NCBI GenBank assembly: GCA_013214355.1
Contig: JABSSL010000107.1
Span: 1-41,811 of the forward strand
Source of the DNA: Saprospiraceae bacterium
GTDB taxonomy: Bacteria; Bacteroidota; Bacteroidia; Chitinophagales; Saprospiraceae
DNA length: 41,811 bases
Reading direction: 5' to 3'
This document shows, piece after piece, positions 27,479 to 34,761 of this stretch. The notes beneath the pieces are model-generated. The model was given only the letters and a program-made list of their open reading frames with translations. It was not told where the DNA came from and did not search any database. The translations under genes were made by a program, and so were the position numbers. Position 1 is the stretch's first letter. Every line of letters starts with the position of its first letter.

Positions 27479-27908
27479 TGATAAAGGTTAAAGGTGGAAC
27501 CTGGATCAAAGATTCAGGTTTCAGGTTTTTGAAATTGAAGTAGTCTAAAGTTTTCTGCTGCTGCTGAAAAACAGCATTTTACTATCTAGTGAGAAAACTT
27601 TAGACAATTTCACAATCTAGTTCGTGGAAGACAGCTACTTTCAAGTAGTGGCCATTTTCTCCCTATACTTTGTAGGCTAAAATAGAACCTTTTTGACCAA
27701 ATGTTGTCGAATGCTGGTACAAGCCAATAATTTTGAGCATGTTCTCTGGCAAATATGGACATAGTTTCTACTTTTAAGATCTAGATATTGGACAAAATCT
27801 CTAGTAGATTTACCATAAGTATAAGCCCCGCTGTTAGTATTCTCGGAATCAGGACATCTGATTCTTCTCCCATTAATCCTTAATGTTATCTTTTAAATCT
27901 ACAATCAA
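27479..27908. other. 430-bp divergent intergenic region
   Basis: No gene seen. Contents: the 14-bp inverted repeat at 27543-27605 and a perfect 7-bp repeat GAATCAG-GACAT-CTGATTC at 27846-27864, 44 bp upstream of the BP74-like gene, which has an operator-like shape. The region is AT-rich. A weak -7-like TATCTTTT lies near 27887-27894. Confidence 0.5.
27543..27605. repeat. 14-bp perfect inverted repeat upstream of vgrG
   Basis: GTCTAAAGTTTTCT (27543-27556) and AGAAAACTTTAGAC (27592-27605) are exact reverse complements across a 35-bp spacer, which contains a smaller TGCTG/CAGCA pairing. It lies 64 bp upstream of the vgrG start, in a divergent intergenic region. It could be a regulatory hairpin, an operator pair or a tiny mobile-element relic. 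Confidence 0.6.
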
Positions 27909-28601
27909 ATGAAAAGCCTTTACTATTCCCTTTTCTTTATGCTGTCTTTTTGCTTTGGCACTGATCTATCTGCCCAAGAAACTCGTTACTTTCAGTTCCG
28001 TGTCTTTTGTGGTGGGGATGATTGGAGGGATACTTCTTTTGTGGCAGCAGCTACGAATACCGATCTAATCAATATGGTACTTGCTGAAATAGATCGACCT
28101 TTTGATGAGCGTAAATTCATTATCGGAGATATCGCCGAAGGTGATGGTGGATTTAATTTTAATGGTGAACTTCGTTTCAACTGGCATTTTGTGCCGGATC
28201 AATGGCAACTGGCAGAAGTAGCAGTGGAAGTATGTGACGGGTGCCCATTTACCAATGTGCATCAAGAGTCAGATCTCTGGCAAAACAACGTAGGATTCTT
28301 CTGTCCCTGGACCAGCAAGCCTGTGAGAGAGATTACCTTGACAGACTTAGAAGAATTGGAGGAAAAGCAAGCCGCTTTGATTAAGGTATTTCCAAACCCA
28401 AGCCGAGATCAAGTGTTTATCAAGCATCAGCTTAAAGGCCCAGTTGAATATGAACTCTTTCATATGGGCAATGCTCGGTTAAGATTTTATCCCAAACCTG
28501 AAGATGGAGTAATCAACCTGAGTGGATATCCGGCGGGAATGTATACGCTGGTGCTGCGTTCGGCAGGAGCAGTCTTTTCAAAGCGTTTAGTCATACAGTA
28601 G
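27909..28601 (+). CDS. Secreted BP74-like domain protein with T9SS domain
   Basis: 230 aa. Signal peptide about 1-22 (SFCFGTDLSAQ). Residues about 24-145 resemble the BP74 N-terminal domain known from Dictyostelium and found in some bacteria: ETRYFQFRVF start, KFIIGDIAEGDGGFNFNG, WHFVPDQWQLAEVAVEVCDG, and the diagnostic NVGFFCPWTSKPVREITLTD end with paired Cys. The C-terminal about 155-230 is a T9SS sorting domain (IKVFPNPSRDQVFIK ... AGMYTLVLRSAGAVFSKRL), so it is exported to the surface. The domain match is from memory of the family pattern. Function in bacteria is unknown. It stands alone, divergent from vgrG, with a small hairpin just after the stop. Confidence 0.8.
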   Translation: MKSLYYSLFFMLSFCFGTDLSAQETRYFQFRVFCGGDDWRDTSFVAAATNTDLINMVLAEIDRPFDERKFIIGDIAEGDGGFNFNGELRFNWHFVPDQWQLAEVAVEVCDGCPFTNVHQESDLWQNNVGFFCPWTSKPVREITLTDLEELEEKQAALIKVFPNPSRDQVFIKHQLKGPVEYELFHMGNARLRFYPKPEDGVINLSGYPAGMYTLVLRSAGAVFSKRLVIQ

Positions 28602-28605
28602 TGAT

Positions 28606-28621
28606 CCTGATGAAAATCAGG
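28606..28621 (+). terminator. Small hairpin after the BP74-like gene
   Basis: CCTGAT-GAAA-ATCAGG: 6-bp stem with a GAAA tetraloop, 5 bp after the stop codon. The downstream T-run is broken (TATAACTTGTCTTATTTC), so this is a weak terminator or 3'-end stabiliser. Confidence 0.4.
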
Positions 28622-28669
28622 TATAACTTGTCTTATTTCACTTCTTTGTTTTGAACTTTAATTTTGTAT

Positions 28670-28700
28670 TTTGATTTTTAGTCAAAATATAATATCTTTA
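28670..28700 (+). promoter_or_regulatory. Promoter-like element for candidate small RNA
   Basis: TTTG (28670-28673), 19-bp spacer, TATCTTTA (28693-28700). It matches the Bacteroidota -33/-7 pattern except the last base of the -7 box. It points toward the hairpin series that ends in the terminator at 28929-28958; no plausible ORF follows. Confidence 0.45.
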
Positions 28701-28706
28701 AATAGT

Positions 28707-28958
28707 GGATGTTTGAAATTTATGGGGAAATATAGATTTGGCTTTACCGTTTTCATGTTACGATAGCTCGCCTTTCATACTGATTTGCTCGGCAAGACGA
28801 GTCAAGACATGGTCCAGGGAATATCACCACCTATACCGCCAGCCTTTTCCCTGGTTGTTATGTCTACCATTATGACCAAAAAACGAGCAGGCAGTACGTG
28901 CGTAAATTATGGCAGCTTAAAAAGCTGCACAGGCTCCCGCCCGGGAGCCTGTTTTTTT
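28707..28958 (+). ncRNA. Candidate intergenic small RNA (~250 nt)
   Basis: Bounded by the promoter-like element at 28670-28700 and a strong intrinsic terminator. Internal pairings: CCAGGGAA (28814-28821) with TTCCCTGG (28847-28854), and GCAGCTT (28912-28918) with AAGCTGC (28922-28928). The only forward frame here begins at a TTG and reads through the terminator, which argues against a protein. No known RNA family was recognised. Alternatively, the region is just a long 3' UTR of the BP74-like gene. Confidence 0.4.
28929..28958 (+). terminator. Strong intrinsic terminator
   Basis: Perfect stem ACAGGCTCCCG / CGGGAGCCTGT with a CC centre, followed by seven T. On the opposite strand the stem is followed by GCAGCTTTTTAAGC, so it may also stop transcripts of the convergent 899-residue protein gene. 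Confidence 0.9.
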
Positions 28959-29019
28959 GCAGCAACTAATGGTTTCAGACTACAAGCGTCTACCTCGATT
29001 TGGTAATAGCTTGTAGCGA

Positions 29020-31719
29020 TTAATTGAGAATCACTAGTTTTTTCGTGGCCAAAACCTTCCCTTGATGTCGAATCATCACATAGTATATTCCTGCTGATAA
29101 CTTATCTAGTAAAGGTTGTACCAGCTCTCCTGCTCCTTCTTCCACAATATATTCTCCTGCACTTCTACCGTATGCATTGAGTAGACTGATATTGAGTGGT
29201 AACCCTTGATACTCGGCAGGGATAGCTAGAGAAAACTGCCCTTTACTAGGGTTGGGGAATAGCTGGAAAGATGCTTGCTCGGTTTCCTTCACTTCGAAAA
29301 GAGGAGCAGGTGGAGTAGCGTTGGCGATCAAGGATGAGCTGCTTCCTGCCTCCTTGATTTCTAAGGCATCAATCGCTATGTCTCCCCGGTGGCCGTTCCC
29401 AGAAGTGGCAACTACCCGAATCCTAAGCTGGGTGGATTGATAGGGCGTCAGATCGATTGCAGCATTTAGCCAGTTATTGCCTTGAGCGCCGCTTACGGAC
29501 CAGATACTCTCCGTCCAATTGCTTCCTCCATCTACACTCACTTGTACCTCTAGCTGTCCGATATGGTCACCGTACATGTGATACATAAAGGCGAACTCTG
29601 GCTGTGTTAAACTGGTAATATCCAGGCATCTCCTGGTGGTGAAGGCGGAGATTTTGTAGGGGTTACCATTGTTTCCAGAGGTTTCGATATAGCGGTAATA
29701 ATTGCCTTCTCCTGCGGAGATTGGACCTGTGTTGTTTGTGGAGGTTGCACCCGTTCTACGTCTCCAATTCCGATCATCATCTCGGTTTTGCCGGAATATT
29801 CCGAAGCCGTTTGTTTCAAAGCCAAAGAAATAGGGCCAGTTGCTATAGGTATTTGTGCAGTTAACAGGATCACTGATATAGGTGCTCGTTGCGGTAGAGC
29901 AGCCGGCAGCGTCACTTATGGTTACTGCATAGTTGCCTGGTGCGAGGTTGCTAAGGTCTTCCGTTGAGGCACTATTTGACCAAGTAAAGGTATAGGGAGG
30001 TGTGCCTCCACTAATGCTAAGGTCAATTTGTGCATCTGCATTTCCTGCTTGACTAGTAGTAGTGGCATTAATACTTGCTTCTAAAGCTGGTGTGGCATCG
30101 ATGGTAAAGGATTCTACCACAGTACAGTTCTGGTTATCCGTGACCGTTACCTCATAAGTCCCAGCAGCAAGGTTCTGGATATTGTTGACAGCGGTAGCCC
30201 CGGTAGACCAGTCTACATTCAAACCACTAGCCATACCACTCATAACTAAGGTGGCAGAACCATCCCCCTGATTGGCGCAGCTCTCGGCTGTAGTAGCTAC
30301 CGTCACACCAAAGCAAAGGTCTTCTACCCGCACTGCATCAATAGCTATATCTCCGACGTCGCCAGTATTGGCTACGATCACACCCAGTCTTACTCGCATA
30401 CGAGGATATCCACTGAAGTAGGAGAGGTCTACATTAGCTGTTTGCCAGGTATTGCCCTGATCTCCGGTAATATCGAAGAGGAAAGCACTACTTCCTGGAG
30501 CCCCCCATAAGGAACCTCCATCCGTACTGATCTGCATGATGAGCTGACCTGCGTCCTGGCCATTCATGTGGTATTTGAAGCTCATCTGAGGTTGCCCCAA
30601 ATTACTAAAGTCATAGCAAGGGCTTTCAATTACGGTTACCCCACCAGGGTTTCCGGTGGCTTCTGCATAAACGTAGTAATTTCCGTCTGCTGCTGCACTA
30701 GGACCGGTGTTTGGGGTTGGGGTTGGGGCATTTACGCGGAGCATGTCAAAGTGGGATAGCTCATTGAATCGCCAATCCCCCCAATCATTTTCGAAGCTTT
30801 CTTCGTGTGGATATTGGTCAATAGGTGCGCTGCAGGGGGCAGGAGTACTACAGTTGAGGTAAGATCGATCTGTACCGGCACTATAATACATTCGGGCTTG
30901 CTGCATGGGGGTGAAATGGTCACGGCAGGTTCCGGAGGCATAGGACATGAAGTTTGTCGTATTGGGTTGATAGGATTGTTGGTTGGCATCTTGGAAGGTA
31001 CCAACGTAGGTACAACCACTCATCGCTCCGGGGCGATTCAAGCGAGGATCAGCTGGCTTATCACAGATTTCATCTCCCGTGGTAGCACAATTGGAACCAT
31101 CTACTAACTCGGCTGTCATCGTCGCATTATTTGGACCATGCGTAGGATATAGCGATAGATATTGGCCAATTAGATGTAAAATCACTGAAACTTGATTGTA
31201 GCCATAGCAATCTCTGCTAAAGACAATACGCTCGCCATCACCAGGGTATTTTGAATATCCACAGTAATATGGACCGGCAACTCCTTGACTCAGGTTATTG
31301 ACGAAGTACAGATTAAGTTTACCTGGAACATCGTGTACATCGAGTTGACTATCCTGGTTCAAGTACAGATTATACAGGTTATTATCTACGATTACATTAA
31401 GGTCACCACATAGATACAACTGGATATTGGCCTCGATCAGTTCTGTATTAATCTGGTTCATGTAAAAACCTAAGGTGTAGCTGTCCATGGCCTGAAAGTT
31501 CTGTGTATTGGCCATGATGTGTACTTGTACAGGAATCCAAATAATAGGGCTGTTGCTTTTTTGGAGATGAGTCTGATTGCGTTGTTCAAGCGTTTCTGTG
31601 AGGTATTTCTGAGCCTCCTTACTGATTTCGGTGGCGGAGATGTTTTGTCCAAACAGAGGAATAGCGCTGACGCCCAGGCAGAGTAGCAGGGCTGTCATAA
31701 GGATGTTGTTTTTCATCAT
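29020..31719 (-). CDS. T9SS-secreted pappalysin-like pseudo-metalloprotease with MAM-like and SprB-like repeats
   Basis: 899 aa. Signal peptide about 1-24. Residues 55-290 follow the M43/pappalysin layout: PVQVHIMA start, NLYFVNNLSQGVAGPYYCGY, GERIVFSRDC, GDEICDKPADPRL, and the Met-turn NFMSYASGTCRDHFTPMQQA (Met258). The zinc motif HExxHxxGxxH is replaced by H182-L-I-G-Q-Y-L-S-L-Y-P192: the catalytic Glu, second His, Gly and third His are all changed, so hydrolysis is unlikely. Then come a MAM/jelly-roll-like domain (about 300-460), two SprB-type PKD-like repeats (about 465-620; LAAGTYEVTVTDNQNCTV and LAPGNYAVTISDAAGCST), a second MAM-like domain (about 625-795) and a T9SS domain (about 820-899). 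Probably a surface adhesin or binding protein built on a dead protease scaffold. The frame is otherwise intact. Confidence 0.85.
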   Translation of the reverse strand: MMKNNILMTALLLCLGVSAIPLFGQNISATEISKEAQKYLTETLEQRNQTHLQKSNSPIIWIPVQVHIMANTQNFQAMDSYTLGFYMNQINTELIEANIQLYLCGDLNVIVDNNLYNLYLNQDSQLDVHDVPGKLNLYFVNNLSQGVAGPYYCGYSKYPGDGERIVFSRDCYGYNQVSVILHLIGQYLSLYPTHGPNNATMTAELVDGSNCATTGDEICDKPADPRLNRPGAMSGCTYVGTFQDANQQSYQPNTTNFMSYASGTCRDHFTPMQQARMYYSAGTDRSYLNCSTPAPCSAPIDQYPHEESFENDWGDWRFNELSHFDMLRVNAPTPTPNTGPSAAADGNYYVYAEATGNPGGVTVIESPCYDFSNLGQPQMSFKYHMNGQDAGQLIMQISTDGGSLWGAPGSSAFLFDITGDQGNTWQTANVDLSYFSGYPRMRVRLGVIVANTGDVGDIAIDAVRVEDLCFGVTVATTAESCANQGDGSATLVMSGMASGLNVDWSTGATAVNNIQNLAAGTYEVTVTDNQNCTVVESFTIDATPALEASINATTTSQAGNADAQIDLSISGGTPPYTFTWSNSASTEDLSNLAPGNYAVTISDAAGCSTATSTYISDPVNCTNTYSNWPYFFGFETNGFGIFRQNRDDDRNWRRRTGATSTNNTGPISAGEGNYYRYIETSGNNGNPYKISAFTTRRCLDITSLTQPEFAFMYHMYGDHIGQLEVQVSVDGGSNWTESIWSVSGAQGNNWLNAAIDLTPYQSTQLRIRVVATSGNGHRGDIAIDALEIKEAGSSSSLIANATPPAPLFEVKETEQASFQLFPNPSKGQFSLAIPAEYQGLPLNISLLNAYGRSAGEYIVEEGAGELVQPLLDKLSAGIYYVMIRHQGKVLATKKLVILN

Positions 31720-32072
31720 ACATATAGATTTTGATAGGATTATAAAGTCAGTTTGTTTGCAGGCTACAACTCAGGGTAGTTGGACTGTAGTGGGGGAAGT
31801 TGCGGCGAAGTTAAAGGCCTCAAGCATGATATGTTTATGAGATAAACAAGTGCTAAGGAGAGCTTGATAAGTGAGATGAATGAGACAATAAGTGTGTTAG
31901 GGCCTTCTAACTGACCATTTGGTTCAAAAGCTCAAGTAGGGAGATCAGCCAATCAACTAAAACTTCAATTGACTCAATGGCTATTTCTCCTGTTCCTACT
32001 TGAGCCTACCTTTATGGCATCGTTTCACCCGGGAAGATCAAATCAGCATGTTTCCCAACAAAACCAAATGTA
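31720..32072. other. 353-bp divergent intergenic region
   Basis: No gene is supported. It contains a perfect 7-bp repeat TGTTTAT-GAG-ATAAACA (31832-31848) and a long imperfect hairpin at 31930-32005 (listed separately). No clear TAnnTTTG promoter was found for either flanking gene. Confidence 0.5.
31930..32005. repeat. Long imperfect inverted repeat / stem-loop
   Basis: GCTCAAGTAGG (31930-31940) is the exact reverse complement of CCTACTTGAGC (31995-32005). Inside it, GGAGA..AGCCA pairs with TGGCT...TCTCC, so the whole 76 bp can fold into one stem-loop. It ends 67 bp upstream of the 148-residue protein gene. It could be a terminator-like or regulatory hairpin, or a small MITE relic. Confidence 0.55.
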
Positions 32073-32519
32073 ATGACACATCAAATTCTTAAAAACCGAC
32101 TTGGAACTCCTTACTTCAATGATGCGACAACGGATATACAATGTTGTTTACCTGAGGGATTGATCATCTACAGCTACACCGGCCGAATCTGGCTGGGTGG
32201 TGGCGAAAGACCTACTGACCTGCTGTATATCGAACGGGTTTCTGCCGAAGTACAAGCGGTACCTACCATTTTGGCCGACGGAGATATTGATTTAACCTTG
32301 GTGTCCGTGGGGACTGCAGAACAACTAGCGTGTGGAGCTAAAGGAGTTAAGGTCGCAGGAAACTATCGTGACAAATATTTTGGTGGCTATCTCAGTCTAG
32401 TACCGATCAATGAGGATTTTCAATATTTAGTTATGGTAGCCGGTACCAACTTAGTCAATGAAGAAAGACAGCGTTCCGTTTGCCGAAGTGTACAAGATAG
32501 TTTACAAATAGCAGCTTAA
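32073..32519 (+). CDS. Hypothetical protein, 148 aa, soluble
   Basis: Not recognised. It has no signal peptide or membrane segment, so it is probably cytoplasmic. Composition is mixed alpha/beta: N-terminal MTHQILKNRLGTPYFNDATT; a paired Cys (CC, about residues 25-26); a strand-turn LIIYSYTGRIWLGGGERPTD; LADGDIDLTLVSVGTAEQLA; KVAGNYRDKYFGGYLSLVPI; and a C-terminal helix ERQRSVCRSVQDSLQIA. Codon use matches its neighbours, and the frame is long for a gap of this size, so it is probably real. It is convergent with the 287-residue secreted protein, 16 bp between the stops. ATG 32073 is the first in frame after the stem-loop. No function is proposed. Confidence 0.65.
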   Translation: MTHQILKNRLGTPYFNDATTDIQCCLPEGLIIYSYTGRIWLGGGERPTDLLYIERVSAEVQAVPTILADGDIDLTLVSVGTAEQLACGAKGVKVAGNYRDKYFGGYLSLVPINEDFQYLVMVAGTNLVNEERQRSVCRSVQDSLQIAA

Positions 32520-32535
32520 GTAGTGTGACTGTGGG

Positions 32536-33399
32536 TCAGTGTTCATGTCCAACGAGTCGATAATCTTTGGTTACGGAAAGGTGCTCGAAATGATAGTAGT
32601 AATCTTCCGTTTTTTCGCAGCTAATTACCTTTCCAGAAGCCGCTAATTTGGAGTATTCGACACGCAGCATAAAGTCATACCAATAGGAAGAGCTTAGTCT
32701 AATCTGGTCAGTTTGAAGAACGAACCCTTTTTCCCTGACTTGTTGCAGGCTGAGCTCTTCCCGTTTGTTATTGTACTCATCCACTACGATGAAATTGAAT
32801 TGTTGCAACGGAAGATCAAGATCTTCAAATAAGGGAGCTAGGTCGATCTTGACCCTGACCTGCTGCGCTCCCAAATCTTGTATGGTAACCAGCATTTTGT
32901 CTTTCTTCTTCAGGAGGGAAAGTCGATCTTTAAGTGCATAAGGATCAATGACCTTCGGCGGGTTAAGGATGGATGTCATTTCTGCAGCAGGTACTTCTTT
33001 CCGATAGTGCTGCATAACCACCTCATTGTATTTTTTGATAAAGGCCATAATCTTTTTCTGTTCCTCTTTTTCATAAAGTAAGTCAGGGATCCGATGGAAG
33101 ATGATCTGGTGCTTTTCTAACTGACAAATTGAATAGCCATTGAACTGAAACTGAGGAGTGGTCGTGCTCTCGTATAGAAAGTATTCCTGTTTTTTTAAGT
33201 CGCGCTGACCATAAAATTCTCCCAAACAAATAAACTCGTCTAGGCTAAGCGAGGGTAGTTTTAAGTCGCCCTTCACTAATTTGTCATCCAAACCGACTCT
33301 TGCCCCCAAGTTGGCACAATGCCAGCTGGCAAACTGGGCATGTGCTTGCCACACAAGGAGTTGCACGACTAGAAGACAGAATGACTTTTGTAAACTCAT
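32536..33399 (-). CDS. Hypothetical secreted protein, 287 aa
   Basis: Not recognised. Signal peptide about 1-21 (FCLLVVQLLVWQAHAQ), then a soluble alpha/beta protein. The middle contains a Lys/Glu-rich helical part (IPDLLYEKEEQKKIMAFIKKYNEVVMQHYRKE, residues about 105-137, only short pieces of which are family-like). The C-terminal half has beta-rich segments (MLVTIQDLGAQQVRVKIDLA, LPLQQFNFIVVDEYNNKREE, SYWYDFMLRVEYS). Conserved-looking Cys28, Cys58, Cys92 may form disulfides. No T9SS tail, so it is probably periplasmic. It is divergent from the DUF1080 lipoprotein gene with a 123-bp gap, and may share regulation with it. Function unknown. Confidence 0.7.
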   Translation of the reverse strand: MSLQKSFCLLVVQLLVWQAHAQFASWHCANLGARVGLDDKLVKGDLKLPSLSLDEFICLGEFYGQRDLKKQEYFLYESTTTPQFQFNGYSICQLEKHQIIFHRIPDLLYEKEEQKKIMAFIKKYNEVVMQHYRKEVPAAEMTSILNPPKVIDPYALKDRLSLLKKKDKMLVTIQDLGAQQVRVKIDLAPLFEDLDLPLQQFNFIVVDEYNNKREELSLQQVREKGFVLQTDQIRLSSSYWYDFMLRVEYSKLAASGKVISCEKTEDYYYHFEHLSVTKDYRLVGHEH

Positions 33400-33522
33400 G
33401 GCCTTAAAGGTCTTAAAAATTCACGGCTCTGACAATTTTTGCCTTGCAAAGGTCCACAGGAGGCTGCGGTATGATTTGGTTTTGTTAATTTGGGAACTAT
33501 ATCAAAACGAAATCACGACAGC

Positions 33523-34155
33523 ATGAAAAAACAACTTCCGGGCCTATCTGTACTTCAAGGCCTCATGACCATTGCCCTACTTGCCTTGCTCATCTTTCCT
33601 AGTTGTACTTCCACGCAAAACATATTCAACGGCCAGGATCTTACTGGGTGGAAAATCCATGGTACTGAAAAATGGTATGTGGATAGCGGTAGTGGCGATC
33701 TAATTTGTGAGAGTGGCCCTGATAAAGGTTATGGCTATCTGGCTACCACTAAGTCTTATAAGAATATGGACTTGCAACTAGAATTTAAGCAGGAAGCCAA
33801 TGGGAATAGCGGTGTTTTCTTTCGCTCCTCTATTGAAGGGACCAAGATTAGTGGCTGGCAAGCTGAGGTGGCTCCTCCCGGTAACAACTCGGGTGGGGTG
33901 TACGAATCCTATGGTAGAGGTTGGCTAATCAAGCCTGATCCCTCCCTAGACAAAGCTTTGAAGATGGGTGAGTGGAACAAAATGAGGATTAAGGTGGTAA
34001 ATGATGAAGTTACTACTTGGATCAATGGTCAGCAGATGATCTATTTGAAGGATGAAAAGATTGGCCAAGCCAGCGGCCAAGTAGCGCTGCAGATTCACGA
34101 TGGAGGCGGAATAAAAGTGAGATGGAGAAACCTCAAAATAAAGGAATTACCCTAG
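33523..34155 (+). CDS. DUF1080 / 3-keto-disaccharide hydrolase-like lipoprotein
   Basis: Member of the DUF1080 (3-keto-disaccharide hydrolase) beta-jelly-roll family, concanavalin-like fold; proteins of this group cleave or bind 3-keto-glycosides. ATG 33523 was chosen over 33490 because it gives a proper lipoprotein signal (MKKQLPGLSV..., lipobox FPSC, Cys28). Product 210 aa. Family motifs: IFNGQDLTGWKIHGTEKWYV, GYGYLATTKSYKNMDLQLEF, ANGNSGVFFRSSIEGTKISG, GWQAEV, GEWNKMRIKVVNDEVTTWIN, GQVALQIHDGGGIKVRWRNL. Length is normal for a single-domain member. No dehydrogenase (GFO/IDH) partner lies next to it. Followed by a strong terminator, so it is monocistronic. Confidence 0.92.
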   Translation: MKKQLPGLSVLQGLMTIALLALLIFPSCTSTQNIFNGQDLTGWKIHGTEKWYVDSGSGDLICESGPDKGYGYLATTKSYKNMDLQLEFKQEANGNSGVFFRSSIEGTKISGWQAEVAPPGNNSGGVYESYGRGWLIKPDPSLDKALKMGEWNKMRIKVVNDEVTTWINGQQMIYLKDEKIGQASGQVALQIHDGGGIKVRWRNLKIKELP

Positions 34156-34187
34156 GTATCTTCCAACAGTAGATTTTACTGAGAAGA

Positions 34188-34252
34188 AGACTTCCTCCGG
34201 AACCTTACCGCTGGTACATACCTGGGGTGGGTTTCGGAGGAAGTCTGTTTTT
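34188..34252 (+). terminator. Intrinsic terminator after the DUF1080 gene
   Basis: AGACTTCCTCCG (34188-34199) pairs perfectly with CGGAGGAAGTCT (34235-34246). The stem continues inward through a G-U pair and AACC/GGTT. GTTTTT follows. It starts 33 bp after the stop codon. Confidence 0.9.
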
Positions 34253-34375
34253 ACAAGCTACCGTTTGAGCCGCTGATCAAGGGGGACTAAACGTAGATTT
34301 AGTGTTAAAGTAATAGAGATGAATGGTGTATTGGGAGGCTAAAAAACCGCATTGGTCCATAAAATTCACATAAAC

Positions 34376-34407
34376 TTTAGGTAGCGATTAAGTTTTTTTT
34401 ACCTTTA
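34376..34407 (+). promoter_or_regulatory. Weak -33/-7 promoter for the second Sus operon
   Basis: TTTA (34376-34379), 20-bp spacer, TACCTTTA (34400-34407). Both boxes differ from TTTG / TAnnTTTG only at the last base. If used, the transcript would have a leader of about 530 nt that includes the nested inverted repeats. Confidence 0.35.
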
Positions 34408-34550
34408 TACCAGCAAAAAAACTCTTCTATACGTTATTATAAGGCGCAATAGCGCGATCTTGAAAAAAACTCACCAACACAATTTTCAACTTTATAATTG
34501 GCAATCCTCTAGAACCATGGATTAACCTCATTGCCAGTTACCTGCTAATA

Positions 34551-34761
34551 AAACGACACAAAGATTTCCGTTTCTCTTTTGCGAAGCGCCAAAGTCTAGT
34601 CAATCTCTTTGATCTAACAAGACTAATGGGATTGTTACAGGCAATTGGCGGGTATATTCATGCCCGTTTTATGGGTCATGCTTCGCATAAGAGACAAGAT
34701 TCGTCACCATCAGATGAGTGGGCATTCTATGCCACTTTATCAAGATTAGGTCGTGTCGTTT
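34551..34761 (+). ncRNA. Candidate structured leader RNA upstream of susC
   Basis: Outer stem: AAACGACAC (34551-34559) with GTGTCGTTT (34753-34761), perfect 9 bp. Second stem: TCTCTTTTGCGAAGC (34573-34587) with GCTTCGCATAAGAGA (34680-34694), 14 of 15 pairs. Within it: GCCAA (34588-34592) with TTGGC (34645-34649), enclosing TAGTCAA/TTGA-T-CTA (34597-34616), and a short GGG/CCC hairpin (34650-34665). A separate hairpin, AGTGG(G)CAT-TCT-ATGCCACT, is at 34717-34736. Together this makes a closed multi-branched fold. No known riboswitch core was recognised. A coding explanation (stop-free frame 34464-34805) competes. Confidence 0.45.

Larger units (their letters stand above)
28602..29019. other. 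418-bp intergenic region between convergent genes
   Basis: No protein-coding gene supported. Contents listed separately: a hairpin after the upstream gene, a promoter-like element near 28670-28700, several hairpins and a strong terminator at 28929-28958. An AT-rich perfect inverted repeat, TATTTTGA (28667-28674) and TCAAAATA (28682-28689), overlaps the promoter. Confidence 0.55.

Noticed and set aside
28785-29006. 73-codon plus-strand frame
   Set aside because: It starts at TTG and reads straight through a strong terminator hairpin and T-run.
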